A program made the position numbers and the translations under genes. The notes below the pieces were generated by a model. It searched no databases. It saw only the letters and a program-made list of their open reading frames with translations, and was not told where the DNA came from. Positions 45,839 to 56,016 of a stretch of DNA of 64,000 bases are shown here, piece by piece (the first letter of the stretch is position 1; every line of letters starts with the position of its first letter). The stretch covers positions 19,479,525-19,543,524 of the forward strand of contig NC_063446.1 in the NCBI RefSeq assembly GCF_020379485.1, given 5' to 3'. The DNA is from Brassica napus (Eukaryota; Streptophyta; Magnoliopsida; Brassicales; Brassicaceae).

Positions 45839-46961
45839 GTTGGCGCTAGAAGGAGGGGGCCAAAGAGAACTATCTTCAAAGCATATCAAACTTAGGAGAA
45901 TCCTAAATCTAGCTTGACCTCGAGTTTTGCTTTTGATGTCACCAAAGACCGACCAAAGAGACCAAGATCAATCACGATTTATACAAAGTCATAGTTGAAA
46001 GAGATAAGTTTTCACAATCATATTTTGTTATTAAATTTGGATTCATGATTACAGCATAATGTACACGCGTTTAATCTATGAAAGGAATTTGAATAATAAT
46101 AAAAAAAATATTGATCTCTGATTTTAGGAAGAGTTGTGAACGGCGACGACTCCTGGAAAGGGATCGTACTTGTAAATGGACGACATCTATTCCGCCGTCG
46201 CTGCTAACCCGCATCCTTCCAGTTCCATTCCATCGTCGCCGACATCAGGCCAGATGAGACAGGAACAACGACATCAAAGCTTGGATTGCAACCAAGGTCG
46301 AGACTTGATCTGGACAATAAAGGCTATCTCATCACAGGCTCGTCATCTCCGGAAAGCTCGCCATCTCGTCAAAGCTTGGATCTCTAGAAAGCTCAAAAGC
46401 TCTATCTCAGCACAAGCTCTAGACAAACCCGCTTTAAGCTCGGCTTTGAGATGAGAAGCGTCCAAGCTCACAAGCCATGGCTCTTCATCAAGCAAGCTCT
46501 CTAAATTTGATGTCGACAAGAAGGCCATCTGTTCAGTTGTGAACTCGAAAGTTCTTAGCTTTATCTTGAAAAGCTTTGCAATTTGGAGTTTTTGCCGGCC
46601 AATCATCTTTAAACCTCGCAACGGAGAACCGAGATCTCAGCGCGGTTGGCAACGACGGTCACCACCTTCTCTCTCGCCTGTTCTGATCGATTGAAGAGTA
46701 TCTTACTTAGATCTCACTTGCAGCGGTTGGAAACGACGAACAAGCATCGTACTTGGATCTTGCTTGCTCTGCCTCGAAGAACGATGGGAATGATCCGACT
46801 TTTTGGGACACAATCATATGGCTCTGTGAGCTTTCTTCTTCTTCAATAGCCCTGAAATCTTTATCTGAGAGTAAAAGCAGAGACTTTGGGAAAGTGACAT
46901 AAGCTCTAGAGAAGACTCTTGCCTCTGCGATTAGTCATGGAACGTTGAACAACGCTCTAGA

Positions 46962-47077
46962 GAAGACTCTTGTCTCTGCGGTTTGTCAATACTTTGTGGA
47001 GTTGACAAAAGCGATGAATGAAGACTCTTGTCTCTGCGGTTTGTCAATACTTTGTGGAGTTGACAAAAGCGATGAAA
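46962..47077 (+). repeat. 58-bp tandem duplication
   Basis: GAAGACTCTTGTCTCTGCGG begins both copies (46962 and 47020), which differ little over 58 bp. A degenerate third start lies near 46911. Confidence 0.88.
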
Positions 47078-48265
47078 GTACTGCAACATTGCAGCATCCT
47101 CTCCCCGGCATTGGACAAGCTCAAGGTCATTTGCGTTCTCCAGAGCAGCTCGGACGTTTGCGAAGATCAGAACTTAGCGAGACAAATCATGCCAGGATTT
47201 TGGCTGAGACTTGACAAGTCTTAGGGACGACATGACCTCACCCTCTTCTCCAAAGTTCGCCGCAACCGGTACGAGCTTCTTTAAAATACTGCGGTGTCAT
47301 CAATCCAAGCTTCGAGGTCAAACTCTGCAACAAGGTCTTTTCTAGAGCTCTCCGACGAGCTTACCGCAACTGGTTCACGTGACATCTTGGGCTGCCTCTG
47401 TTTCTTACGACGAGGAGCCTCAGACGCTCGTTTCTTCTCCACGCTAAAGGAACGTTGAGCCAAAGAGAATCAACAAGTGACTGCTACTTTGCAAGACGAG
47501 CTCAAAGTCTTTGAAGTGGCAAGAGATATATGTTCGGTTGCGGCAACATGAAGATCAACAGTGACAACGTCTCTGAGCTCCATCGAGACAAGGAGCCCAA
47601 GCTTGACTCCACATATAAAGCTCTAATCTTTTCTTGTAATTGAGCTCTCTGGCTTCAAGCATCTCGTCTCATGAAGTTTCTCGTCACGTCTCAAAGGTTC
47701 ATCTCCAGCAACTAGCTCCCGACTTGAGCTTTGACATGGTCAAGAGTAGTTCAATGAGAACAAGCTCGTCTTCTGTTATAGACGACAAGAAGAAACAGCA
47801 CATGAAACATGAGGCAATCATCTCGGAGCAATGATCGCACGACAGAAGAACACCCAACATACGAAGCTTACGAGTTCGATCTCAGCTCGAGCTTGTCACT
47901 TCTGTTTCCTCTTGCTCGTAAAGATTGCAACGATCTCAAGACATGATCTCAGCAAGGGGGCCATCTCGGCAGTCTATGAATCCCACGCTCGGCAGCTCGT
48001 TCTCAGCGGTTTGAAGATCTTGGTTCAATTGAGTCTACTTTCTAAACACTTCTTCACGTGATGATGTAACACTTCTTGACAAGGATAGCTACACATAGCA
48101 ATCACGTTACGACCTTGGCAGTAGTGACTTCATCTCCGCACCGGCTTCTTGCGCTTCAACACCATGACGTCTTTAAGCATACACACCAACAACTTGCTCG
48201 GCACACACGATCTCAACACGAGACTTTGAGTCGGCAGTAGATCGGTAAACATGTATTTTAGGCAC

Positions 48266-48511
48266 GAGTTTAAATTGAACTTGCTTTTTATTAGGTACGA
48301 GTTTACGGTAGACTCGCTTGTTGTTAGACATGAGTTTACAAAAAATCGCCCTTGGCTAGGCATGAGTATACAGAAACTCTCCATTTACTAGGCACGAGTT
48401 CTCAGTAAACTCGCCTCTCTCTCGGCATGAGCCCAGAAAACTCGTCTTTCACTAAGCACGAGTTTAAAGTAAACTCGCCTTTTACTAGGCACAAGTTCAA
48501 TGTAAATTCGC
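48266..48511 (+). repeat. Minisatellite with palindromic units (about 35-40 bp)
   Basis: Six to seven imperfect units of TAGGCACGAGTTTA followed by AGTAAACTCGCC. Within a unit CGAGTTTA and TAAACTCG are inverse, so each unit can form a short hairpin. Confidence 0.8.
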
Positions 48512-48618
48512 CTAAATCGTCATACGCATGAATGCGCTAGTTCATTGTCTCATAAACCCTATTCGTAAAGTTTGCAGAGATCGGTTTCATTTCTCTTTAC
48601 GAACTTGGGGGGGCTTAC

Positions 48619-48971
48619 TGTTGGGGGTGGATTTACATCCTCTCTCAAGGCCCATTAAGACAATGAACTAAGCCCAATTTGTTAGAAAACCCTACACATC
48701 TTCTTTCTATAAATAAGGAACTATCTCCTTATTAGAAGGGATCTTATCTTCTCTTCTCCATTTTAGACCTAGAACACATTTTGCAAAGAGTTTATGGATT
48801 ATTAGATTTACTTTACACTTGTAATCATACATGTAATACAATCTTTGATCAATAAACTCTTTTTGATGTTCATTTTCCATTTGATTTCTATGTTGATTTC
48901 TCTTAAGCCTCAAGAATTTAAGAAATCTATTTATTAAATTCTTCATTGTATGAATTCGACAAACACACCGT
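48619..48971 (+). repeat. Array 2 LTR 3 (type A, 3' end deleted)
   Basis: Type-A sequence up to ACACACCGT at 48971, then it jumps into internal sequence equivalent to 45158 onwards. By comparison with LTR 1/internal 1, about 660 bp (LTR end, primer site and minisatellite) is missing, with only GT shared at the junction. Confidence 0.85.
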
Positions 48972-49189
48972 CTTTGGCAGTTTGTCGATTGACGCTTCAT
49001 CCATGGCAACTTGCTCCGGTGGTTCAGAACACTGTCCTCACAAATCGTTTGCGCAACCATCCCGAAGTAAGAAATCTGATCAGAATCAGAAGTATGTCGA
49101 TGTCGATGACAGTTCATTGTCTCATAAAACCTATTCGTAAAATTCGCAGAGATCGGTTTCATCTCTCTCTACGAACTTGGAGGGCTTAC
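48972..49189 (+). mobile_element. Array 2 internal region 3, deletion remnant (218 bp)
   Basis: Corresponds to the 3' part of internal region 1 (45160-45469) with a second deletion of about 100 bp after GTATGTCGATGACAG. Keeps the purine tract next to LTR 4. Confidence 0.8.
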
Positions 49190-49558
49190 TGTTGGGGGTG
49201 GATTTACATCCTTCCTCAAAGCCCATTATGACAATGAATTAGGTCCACTTTGTTAGGAAACCCTAGATATCTTTCTTCTATAAATAAGAAGCTACCTCTT
49301 TATTAGAAAAGACTCTTTTTTCCATCTAGATCTAGAACACATCCTATAAAGATTTTATACATTTTTTGATTCACTTTACAATAGAAATCATTCTTGTAAT
49401 GCAATCTTTGATCAATAAAGTTTTTGGATGTTCTTTTTCTCATATTGATTCTATGAAAATTTTTCTTAAACCTCAAGAATCTAATACTTATCTTTAAATT
49501 CTTTATTGTATGATTCTAACAAACATCACCAGCAAATACACCGATTTTGGGTCAAACA
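49190..49558 (+). repeat. Array 2 LTR 4 (type B, 369 bp)
   Basis: TGTTGGGGGTGG start, TCAAACA end, type-B variants as in LTR 2. Directly followed by TTTGA and the continuing LINE RNase H sequence. Confidence 0.87.
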
Positions 49559-49990
49559 TTTGAGTTCTCTTTGGCCGCCCTACGAGACGTTCTATCTTCA
49601 CCTGATTCTTACCCTCAATATCTCTGTCTCTTTGAGGATCTCCAGAGCTTGCTCAACCGTATGGATTCATGGTGCTTATGCCTTGTGTCTCCTACAGAAA
49701 ACAGAGCCTCTGAGAGCATTGCTCGATCAGTAACTAGGGACAATCGCTCTCAGTCGTACGTGGCGCAAAACAGCCCATTGTGGCTCACCACGATCCTTCA
49801 AGCTGATGCCATGTGTACTCTTTAGAAAGTCCATGCGCCTTGCTTCCTCCTTTTGCTGAGGTTTTTATCCTTGTCTTTCTATATCTCTGATGCCTTCTGG
49901 TTTTCAGAATAGTTTTATCACTCATTTCCGAGGCCGTGTTTTTGCATCTTCATATTGTACCTTCAACAGCAAGTTATTGAATATCAAAGC
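49559..49990 (+). pseudogene. L1-type LINE RNase H end and 3' untranslated region
   Basis: Continues the LINE of 42272-44143: EFSLAALRDVLSSPDSYPQY, then ESIARSVTRDNRSQSYVAQ and a stop at about 49822-49824. IA-x-S-V-x-x-D-x-R-x-QSYVA is the usual C-terminus of plant LINE ORF2. The following 150 bp resembles a LINE tail and ends near an A run (about 49990). Confidence 0.82.
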
Positions 49991-50441
49991 AGTATTTAAA
50001 AAAAATATTTTTAATAATGCATGATTATTTTTATTTTCATTGATTTATGTACAAATACGTTATATTTTTGTTTTCATGATCAATAAAATAATATATTTGA
50101 GATATTATTCTTGATTTATTTTATTATTTTATATTATTAGTATCACGAATAATGTTAGATTATTCTATCCTAATAAGTAGTAGAAATTGTAAAAACTTAT
50201 AAAGTCACTCTGAAACCGTATTAATAATATGTAAAAATATTAAAATATTTATGAAGCCTTATAAATTAGTTATAAAATAATTTATTAAAATTTATAAATT
50301 AGTTTTAAAGGCTTATATCAATCTAAAATAATGTATAAATGATTATAAATATTTTAAAAATATTTAATGTCTTTCAGTGATATAACCCCTCAACTATTTT
50401 TGAATCTTAAAAAAAAACTCAACTAAAAATCATGTGAAATA
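49991..50441. other. AT-rich left flank of foldback copy 2
   Basis: Part of it (about 50270-50430) is the inverse of 41925-42090, so it belongs to the same foldback family. No gene seen. Confidence 0.5.
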
Positions 50442-51260
50442 AACCTTCAACTTTAATTCCGTTAACGTATGTCACCATCCGTCACGGTTTTTTTTACGGA
50501 GGGTAACATATGTTAATAGAATTAAATAGGCATGGACGTTCGGGTACCCATTAGCGTTCGGATCGGGTTTTTTGGATTTTGGTTCTCTTTTATAACACCT
50601 CTTAGGTCTCATTCTAGTAAATTTGCAAGTACGGATCGGGTTCGGATATAACACATCGGGTTCGGGTCGGTTTTGTATCACATCATAGAACCCATAAAAT
50701 AATCATATATCTTTCGGATTCGGGTTATATCGGATCGGTTCGGATATACCCAAAATAAAATCTAAAATTTAAAAGTAAAACATAAGAAATATATATTTAT
50801 TTATATATAATTAAGTATCTAAGGTAGTTATTTAAATTTTAAATACTTATTGTTAGATAACATATCAAAATAAATATGAAATTGAATATTTGAAGTATAT
50901 ATTCATGTTTCATATAATTATATTGTATATTATTTTGGACATTCGGATCGGTTTCTTCGGATATTTTTTCGGATTTTCTGATTTTTTTGGTTTTTCGGGT
51001 TACCCGTTCGGGTTTGGTTAATAACACTTCGGGTTCGGATATGTTTTGTACCACCTTACAAGATCCATTCGGCTATTTTTTACATTTCGGACCGGATATG
51101 GATCGGGTTTTTTGGTTTGGATTCGGTTCGGATTTCGGGTTACGGATATTATGCCCAGGTCTAGAATTAAAGTTGATGGTTTATTTCACAGAATTTTTAG
51201 TTGAAAGTTTTTTTACGATTCATTTAATTACTAAAAACCCTTTAATAAAAAGATGTTCTA
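50442..51260. repeat. Foldback repeat, copy 2, split by an insertion
   Basis: Left arm 50442-50484 and right arm 50495-50526 plus 51172-51183 are inverse (CAACTTTAATTCCGTTAAC... against ...GTTAATAGAATTAAAGTTG). The right arm is interrupted by the TCGG-rich insert 50527-51162. Same family as 41815-42271. Confidence 0.65.
50527..51162. mobile_element. TCGG-rich non-autonomous element with 9-bp target duplication
   Basis: AGAATTAAA at 50518-50526 and 51163-51171 is an exact 9-bp duplication. The insert starts TAGGCATGGACGTTCGG and ends with the inverse of AGACCTGGGCATAATATCC. Both rims are dense in TTCGGGT / GGATCGGG and the middle is AT-rich. A 9-bp duplication points to Mutator-like integration. 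It defines the ends of a family whose other copies in this window lack clear borders. Confidence 0.7.
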
Positions 51261-51329
51261 CTGTGCGAAAAAGAATTACGTTCCAACTGTTTTAACAACG
51301 TTACTCCACTTTAAACCAACCACAGCTAA

Positions 51330-51605
51330 AATCAAATATACGAAAAACGTACAAGATCAAGTTGCTGAACGCACGTCATATCGCTTAACGTCATGCTGCT
51401 AACGTTATCTCATTTTGCATACGATAAATATTTGTCAACTTCCGAAACTGTCTATAAACTGACACGTTTATTACTTTTTGTCACGTAAGTTTACATGTTA
51501 GTAACGTCTCTACTAATTGCTAAGTGGGCTAAAGCTTGCCCACACGGCTACACCATTGCACCGTCAAAGCTCTAATTCAATTAGACCCATTCGATTAGTA
51601 ATGAT
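51330..51605 (+). repeat. Dispersed repeat, copy of 38995-39318
   Basis: Colinear with 38995-39318 with many substitutions, ending AGACCCATTCGATTAGTAAT. No SINE at this copy. Confidence 0.65.
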
Positions 51606-51794
51606 ATCCGTCACATCAGTATATTTTGTGTGTTTCCTGGTTTTTTTTTCTTCCGTTCATATCATATTCATTTGACATTTTAGTAACTAATATAATTATA
51701 TAGATAAATCGTATAAGAAAAATATAATTAACATCAACTAGATTAAAAAAAAATTCTCAAAAAGACAAATGTTCCATTTGCCATATTTAAGCAT

Positions 51795-52325
51795 GAGCGC
51801 ATTTATTCGAAACCAAATAACGGAACCGAACAAAACCGAAAGAGAGGTTTAGTTTGAGTTTTGATCCTATCAATTATTTTAGTGGATCTTATATTTCTAG
51901 AACCAAATCGGAGCCGAATCGAAAACAAAGGATACTTGAATATCTATAATATAATTTATATATTTACTATAATTAGCTTTAAAATAATCACATAATTTTA
52001 AAACACTATCTCTAAGTAAATACGCAAAAAAAAAATCAAATAAAATTACTTGAATTATCCGAATTTTTATTGAAAATCTCCACAAAAACAATAAATACAA
52101 AAAAGTTTGATTCTTTGACTTTTAACCTGAATTAACCAACAAAACCAGAACCGAATGAGATCCGAAATTACTTCGAATATAATCGAACCAAAAAAAACTG
52201 AAAAAGAGCCGAACCGAGAATCGAACCGGGAATCGAACCGAGAACCAAGCCGAGAATTGAATCGAGAACCAAACCGAGAACCAAATTGAGAACCGGACGA
52301 GAACCGAGTACCTAGGCCTAGCTAT
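51795..52325. repeat. TCGG-family repeat with GAACCGAGAA tandem rim
   Basis: Left rim GAAACCAAATAACGGAACCG. Right rim (52195-52325) is a near-tandem run of GAACCGAGAATCGAACCG variants ending GAGTACCTAGGCCTAG. The family is orientated inversely to 50527-51162; no target duplication was defined. Confidence 0.5.
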
Positions 52326-52457
52326 ATTAATTGATTTTCTCTTATTTTTCTCGACTAGTTTTTCTTTACTTTTTAGATATCCTTCCTTTTTTTATAAAGG
52401 TATTTTCAATTTTCATAGATATCCTTCTTTTTTTACTAGTTAAAGAGGGGGGGGGGA
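52326..52457. other. T-rich spacer, no gene seen
   Basis: Ends in a G-run at about 52447-52456 that directly precedes the TIR element. A 60-codon frame here is low-complexity. Confidence 0.5.
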
Positions 52458-53169
52458 GGGGTTATTGGAATTTGCTGATTTTAATAGTTGAGAGGATTTT
52501 ACAAGTTAACTAGATTTAACAAATTTTATCAAATACTTTTACATAGATTTTCATTCTTAAACAACTTTTAAAAAAGTTTTTGTCACAAAAAAGATCTCAA
52601 AAAATAAAATGACCAAAAAAAATAATTTCTACTTCTTACTTTATAGATATATAAATAATAAATAAAAAATTATATAATTTCGAAATATATGTTTTAAATT
52701 TGAATTTTTGTAAAAAAAAATTGAATTATTATTTTTGAAATGTTTAATTAAAATATACGAAAGTGATTTTTAAAACTATATTTACAATTTTTATTTTAAA
52801 ATTTTAATATTTTTTTCTATTTTTTTAAGTTGTGAACTGTATTATGTCAAAATTGTGATTTGTATATTATTTCTTTCTTCAATTTGAGTTTTTGTATGTG
52901 AGTATCCTTATGGGTATAGATGATATTCTCAAAGTTGAGTACTATGAGTAAAAACAAAGAAAATTTACTTCCCAATAATAATAGATTTAAATAGAATCTT
53001 AAAATCAATGAAAACTAAACTTTTCCAATAACAAAGAATTTTGTGTGGAATTTAAAAATAATCACTCCAATAACAATGGATTCTATTTTGATTTTAAAAA
53101 TTCACAGACCAATAAGAATGAAATCTCAAAATTTAATAACTCTTCTAGAATTCTTTGCCCAATAACCCC
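52458..53169. mobile_element. TIR element with GGGGTTATTGG ends (about 710 bp)
   Basis: Left end GGGGTTATTGG (52458-52468), right end CCAATAACCCC (53159-53169), exact inverse. Near the right end AATAAC-AATGGATTCTATTTTG and CCAATAAGAATGAAATCTCA suggest additional inner copies. Same termini as 23645-24616; no transposase coding. Confidence 0.6.
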
Positions 53170-53954
53170 CCACCCAAAAAAATATACATTGGAATTGGAT
53201 GATACATTTTCTATATTAATTTTTTGCTCTTGTTTTTGACTAGTTTTTCTTTTCTTTAGTTTTTGATATCATTCTCCTTTTGATTTGTTGAAATCTTCTG
53301 TGTCCTAAACAATAACTCCTCTCCGTAAATAAAACGTAACTAGGCCTTGCTGATATTTACTTTTAGTAATTTATTTGTGTTTGTACTAAATGTTATATTT
53401 TTATTACATAGTTTTTGTAATATAACATAAATGATGAAAGATAACAATTTAAAAATTGCATAAAATATTTTTTTTTTCTTGTTTTACCATGAGTTGTATC
53501 ACCAATATTGGGTATCATATAAATAAATCCAACATTTATTTAATTAGACTTATGTTTAATATATATATATAAAATAATTTTTGTGAATCATTATTTATAT
53601 AATTTGTATGAAAATAAATTGATTATTCAACTTATTTAGAATTTGTAACATATAACCAATAAATGGTTAAATATAAAAAAATAAAACGAAAAACTCAATT
53701 TAATTTATCTGATAAAGAAATTAATAATGAGCTTTAGTTTCAATACATTCCATTCAACAATTTTGTAAAACCAATAATTGTTAGAGGCCCATTAGTTCAA
53801 AGTCTATTTATAACTTATTTTTTAGAAAAGCTCATAACAAATCGTGTTTTTGTAACATGCTAACAACCACTTCTATCTCTGTTTTGTTTTTTATTTGTCG
53901 GTGAATCCCCTTCGCTATCTCTCTATCTTCTTCGATGAAGTCGATGTTAATCAA
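53170..53954. other. AT-rich, no gene seen
   Basis: Nothing recognised; TTTTTGACTAGTTTTTCTTT at about 53233 repeats a phrase from 52349 (TTCTCGACTAGTTTTTCTTT), so this flank may be a continuation of the same repeat. Confidence 0.45.
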
Positions 53955-54390
53955 TACACAAAACAACCATGAAATTCGTTAATCATCTGATCACTGATTA
54001 TTATAAATTCAATACTGGGCTTTACTTTTTCCAGCCATTCTCCAATAGGAAGGTTACGTTGTGTCCGAAATATGTGAGTTTTTGTGCATAATGCATGTAT
54101 TTTACCATCCTGAAAACATTTGAAAGCATATTAGAAACCATAATTATGAAAATCATACAAAAATTTAACGGCCATAGAACTTACTGTTTCATAAAGACTA
54201 TTTCAAGTGTCTCGTCAGGAGTACATGGGTTTTGTTTCGGCGAGTGAATGAGTTTAACTTGCACACGCAATCCGTTTTTGTAAGGTTTAACCTTGTGAAC
54301 AATGTAAAACTTTTGTTTGTTGACATGGTGGTTTGTCTTTGTGACATAAGTTGATATTGAAAGGCGTTTGGAAATGAAACTATATATAAT
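53955..54390 (-). pseudogene. RPA/DUF223-like OB-fold fragment
   Basis: On the minus strand one block reads VNKQKFYIVHKVKPYKNGLR and ETLEIVFMKQ. A second, after an intron-like gap, reads DGKIHALCTKTHIFRTQRNL followed by PIGEWLEKVKPSIEF. This is the pattern of plant RPA70-like DUF223 proteins (K-P-x-K-x-x-W-x-V-x-V-x-x-L ... G-x-KIHA ... LPIGEW). The predicted GT-AG splice (donor at 54184-54179, acceptor at 54111-54110) does not keep the frame, and no start codon lies in the first block's frame. Such fragments occur in Helitrons and near host RPA-like genes; origin unresolved. Confidence 0.38.
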
Positions 54391-55146
54391 GGCGAACTAA
54401 AACTCTTGGCCAAGAGAATATCCGCTAACTACGTGAATTAAGTTGCACAATATATTGGGTGTATAAAATATTATGGTTAGCAAAAATTTAGGCAATAGTT
54501 TGGATTCTAACGATTCACAATATTTGATATAGATATTTGGTGAACCAATTATTTGGTGTAATTGGGAAAAAAATTCGGATTTTTTTTTTACACTTAATTC
54601 CTACAACTATTGTAGATTGGAGAGCAAGTCAAGGGAGAAAGAATTATCATGTTCAAACAAATTGGGTGATTCAGTTTATATATCTTATAGCAATATCGAA
54701 TATTTCTCATTGATTACGTATGGATAGACTTAGAAAAATATTATTGTTTTGACTTTGAATTTATTTATTATTTGTTAAAAAAAGGTAGAAAAATCAAATT
54801 GGGGCTAATAATAACAAAACAAATAAGTAAATTGATTTTTGGGGCTAAGAATAACAAAAAAAAAACAAATCATTTTGTTTGTTTATAAAAGGTAGATAAT
54901 TTAGTAAATAGTAAATTGATTTTTGGTCAATAGTAACGAAATTAATACAAACTTATGAAATATAGTAATTCAATAATTGGTTTGAATTTTAGTTAAATAA
55001 AAACAAAAACCTAAACCTCTATTTTCCATTTGTTAATTTGTCATATTTGTCTATCTATATTAGTAAAATAAAAATTAATGGTAATTCTCCATAGCTTACT
55101 ATACAAGTGGATTAGCTATAGGTGAAGAAGAACAAATATATTTTTT
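54391..55146. other. AT-rich, no gene seen
   Basis: Nothing recognised; TTGATTTTTGGGGCTAA / TTGATTTTTGGTCAATA near 54830-54930 recur in tandem-like fashion. Confidence 0.5.
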
Positions 55147-55713
55147 AGTATCTTTTAATTAAGGAAACCAAATAACTTGCAAATTATATTATTTTTTTAA
55201 AATAAAATTTAAAAATAAATAAAAATAATATATAAAAAACGAATTCAAAAAAAAAAAAATGTTGTCAACAAAACACTAAACCCTAAGCTCTAATACTAAA
55301 CCCTAAACTCAAATCCTAAACCCTAAATCTTTGGGTAAACCCTAAATCCTTGGGTAAACCCCTAAACCCTTGGAAAAACACTAAACATGTTGTCAACAAA
55401 ACACTAAACCCTAAACTCTAATCCTAAACCCTAAACCCTTGGGAAAACCTTAAACCCTTGGGTAAACCCTAAACCCTTGGGTAAACCCTAAACCCTTAGG
55501 TAAACCCTAAACCCTTGGAAAAACACTAAACATTTGGATAAATTCTAAATTATAAATCTTAAACACTAAACTCTAAATCTTAAAAATAAATATTTTTTTA
55601 AATAATCTTTTTTTAGAACTATTGTTATTTTTATTTATTTAATTTTTTATTTTTTATTTTAAAAGCATAATATAATTTGGCAAGTTATTTTGTTTTCTTA
55701 ATTAAAAGATACT
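55147..55713. mobile_element. TIR element enclosing telomere-like repeats
   Basis: AGTATCTTTTAATTAAGG at 55147 and onwards is inverse to CTTAATTAAAAGATACT ending at 55713. Similarity extends inwards over about 45 bp (AAATAACTTGC-AAATTATATTAT). The body holds telomere-like DNA (55262-55560) flanked by AT-rich shoulders. No transposase. Outer borders may extend slightly; no target duplication was identified. Confidence 0.55.
55262..55560 (+). repeat. Interstitial telomere-like array (CCCTAAA variants)
   Basis: Many copies of CTAAACCCT and GGGTAAACCCTAAACCCTT. GTTGTCAACAAAACACTAAA starts two higher-order copies (55261 and 55389, about 128 bp apart). CCCTAAA is the plant telomere repeat, but here it is degenerate and mixed with TTGGGT words, unlike a functional telomere. 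Confidence 0.85.
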
Positions 55714-55742
55714 AGATCTAAAATGACAACTTTTTATTGGTT

Positions 55743-55777
55743 GGTGAACCTAAAGGTTCACCCTAGGGGGTGAACCC
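55743..55777. repeat. Triple GGTGAACC palindrome
   Basis: GGTGAACC (55743-55750), its inverse GGTTCACC (55755-55762) and a third copy GGTGAACCC (55769-55777) lie within 35 bp and can form alternative hairpins. Possibly an element terminus. Confidence 0.7.
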
Positions 55778-56016
55778 AAGAAAAAGTCTATTTTTTATAG
55801 GTTATATTAAAAGAAAACTGGAGATTATAGTTAATTGATGCCACAATATTACCGATTTTTTTTTCATTGTTGCCGTTTTTGTTGGTTAAATTAAAATTAG
55901 GAAAATGTATTTATTAATCGGAAAAAACAACATTAATTTAGGAAATGATTATTTATAATTTCAGTGGAATTCTAGTGTAAATAACTTGCAAAACTAAATG
56001 ATAATTTAAATTGGTA

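Larger units (their letters stand above)
45839..48618 (+). mobile_element. Array 2 internal region 2 (2.78 kb)
   Basis: Starts GTTGGCGCTAGAAGGAGGG and ends with GAACTTGGGGGGGCTTAC before LTR 3. No gag or pol motif was found in any frame. Open frames stay below about 100 codons. The middle is rich in CTCG/AGCTC words. It carries a 58-bp tandem duplication (46962-47077) and a palindromic minisatellite (48266-48511). Probably a LARD-type interior of unknown origin. Confidence 0.65.
44144..49558 (+). mobile_element. Second tandem LTR-retrotransposon array: 4 LTRs (A-B-A-B), 3 internal regions
   Basis: LTRs at 44144-44510 (A), 45470-45838 (B), 48619-48971 (A, 3' truncated) and 49190-49558 (B). 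Each starts TGTTGGG-GTGG or TGCTGGGGG, has CTATAAATAAG as TATA box, and (when complete) ends CAAACA or CAAACT. A conserved GTTGGCGCTAGA primer-site region follows LTRs 1 and 2. A purine tract within GAACTTGGGGGGCTTAC precedes LTRs 2-4. No gag or pol domain was seen. Flanks TATGA (44139-44143) and TTTGA (49559-49563) look like one 5-bp target duplication with one change; dropping the array and one copy gives an unbroken LINE frame (VIYEFSLAALRD). The A and B LTR types are clearly diverged, so the array is not a simple recent product of one element. Confidence 0.85.

Noticed and set aside
48266..48511. CRISPR-like repeat array
   Set aside because: Units are imperfect and contiguous without unique spacers, and the DNA is plant nuclear; it is a minisatellite.
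55262..55560. True telomere or chromosome end
   Set aside because: Repeats are degenerate, mixed with TTGGGT words, bounded by inverse termini and followed by several kb including an intact gene.
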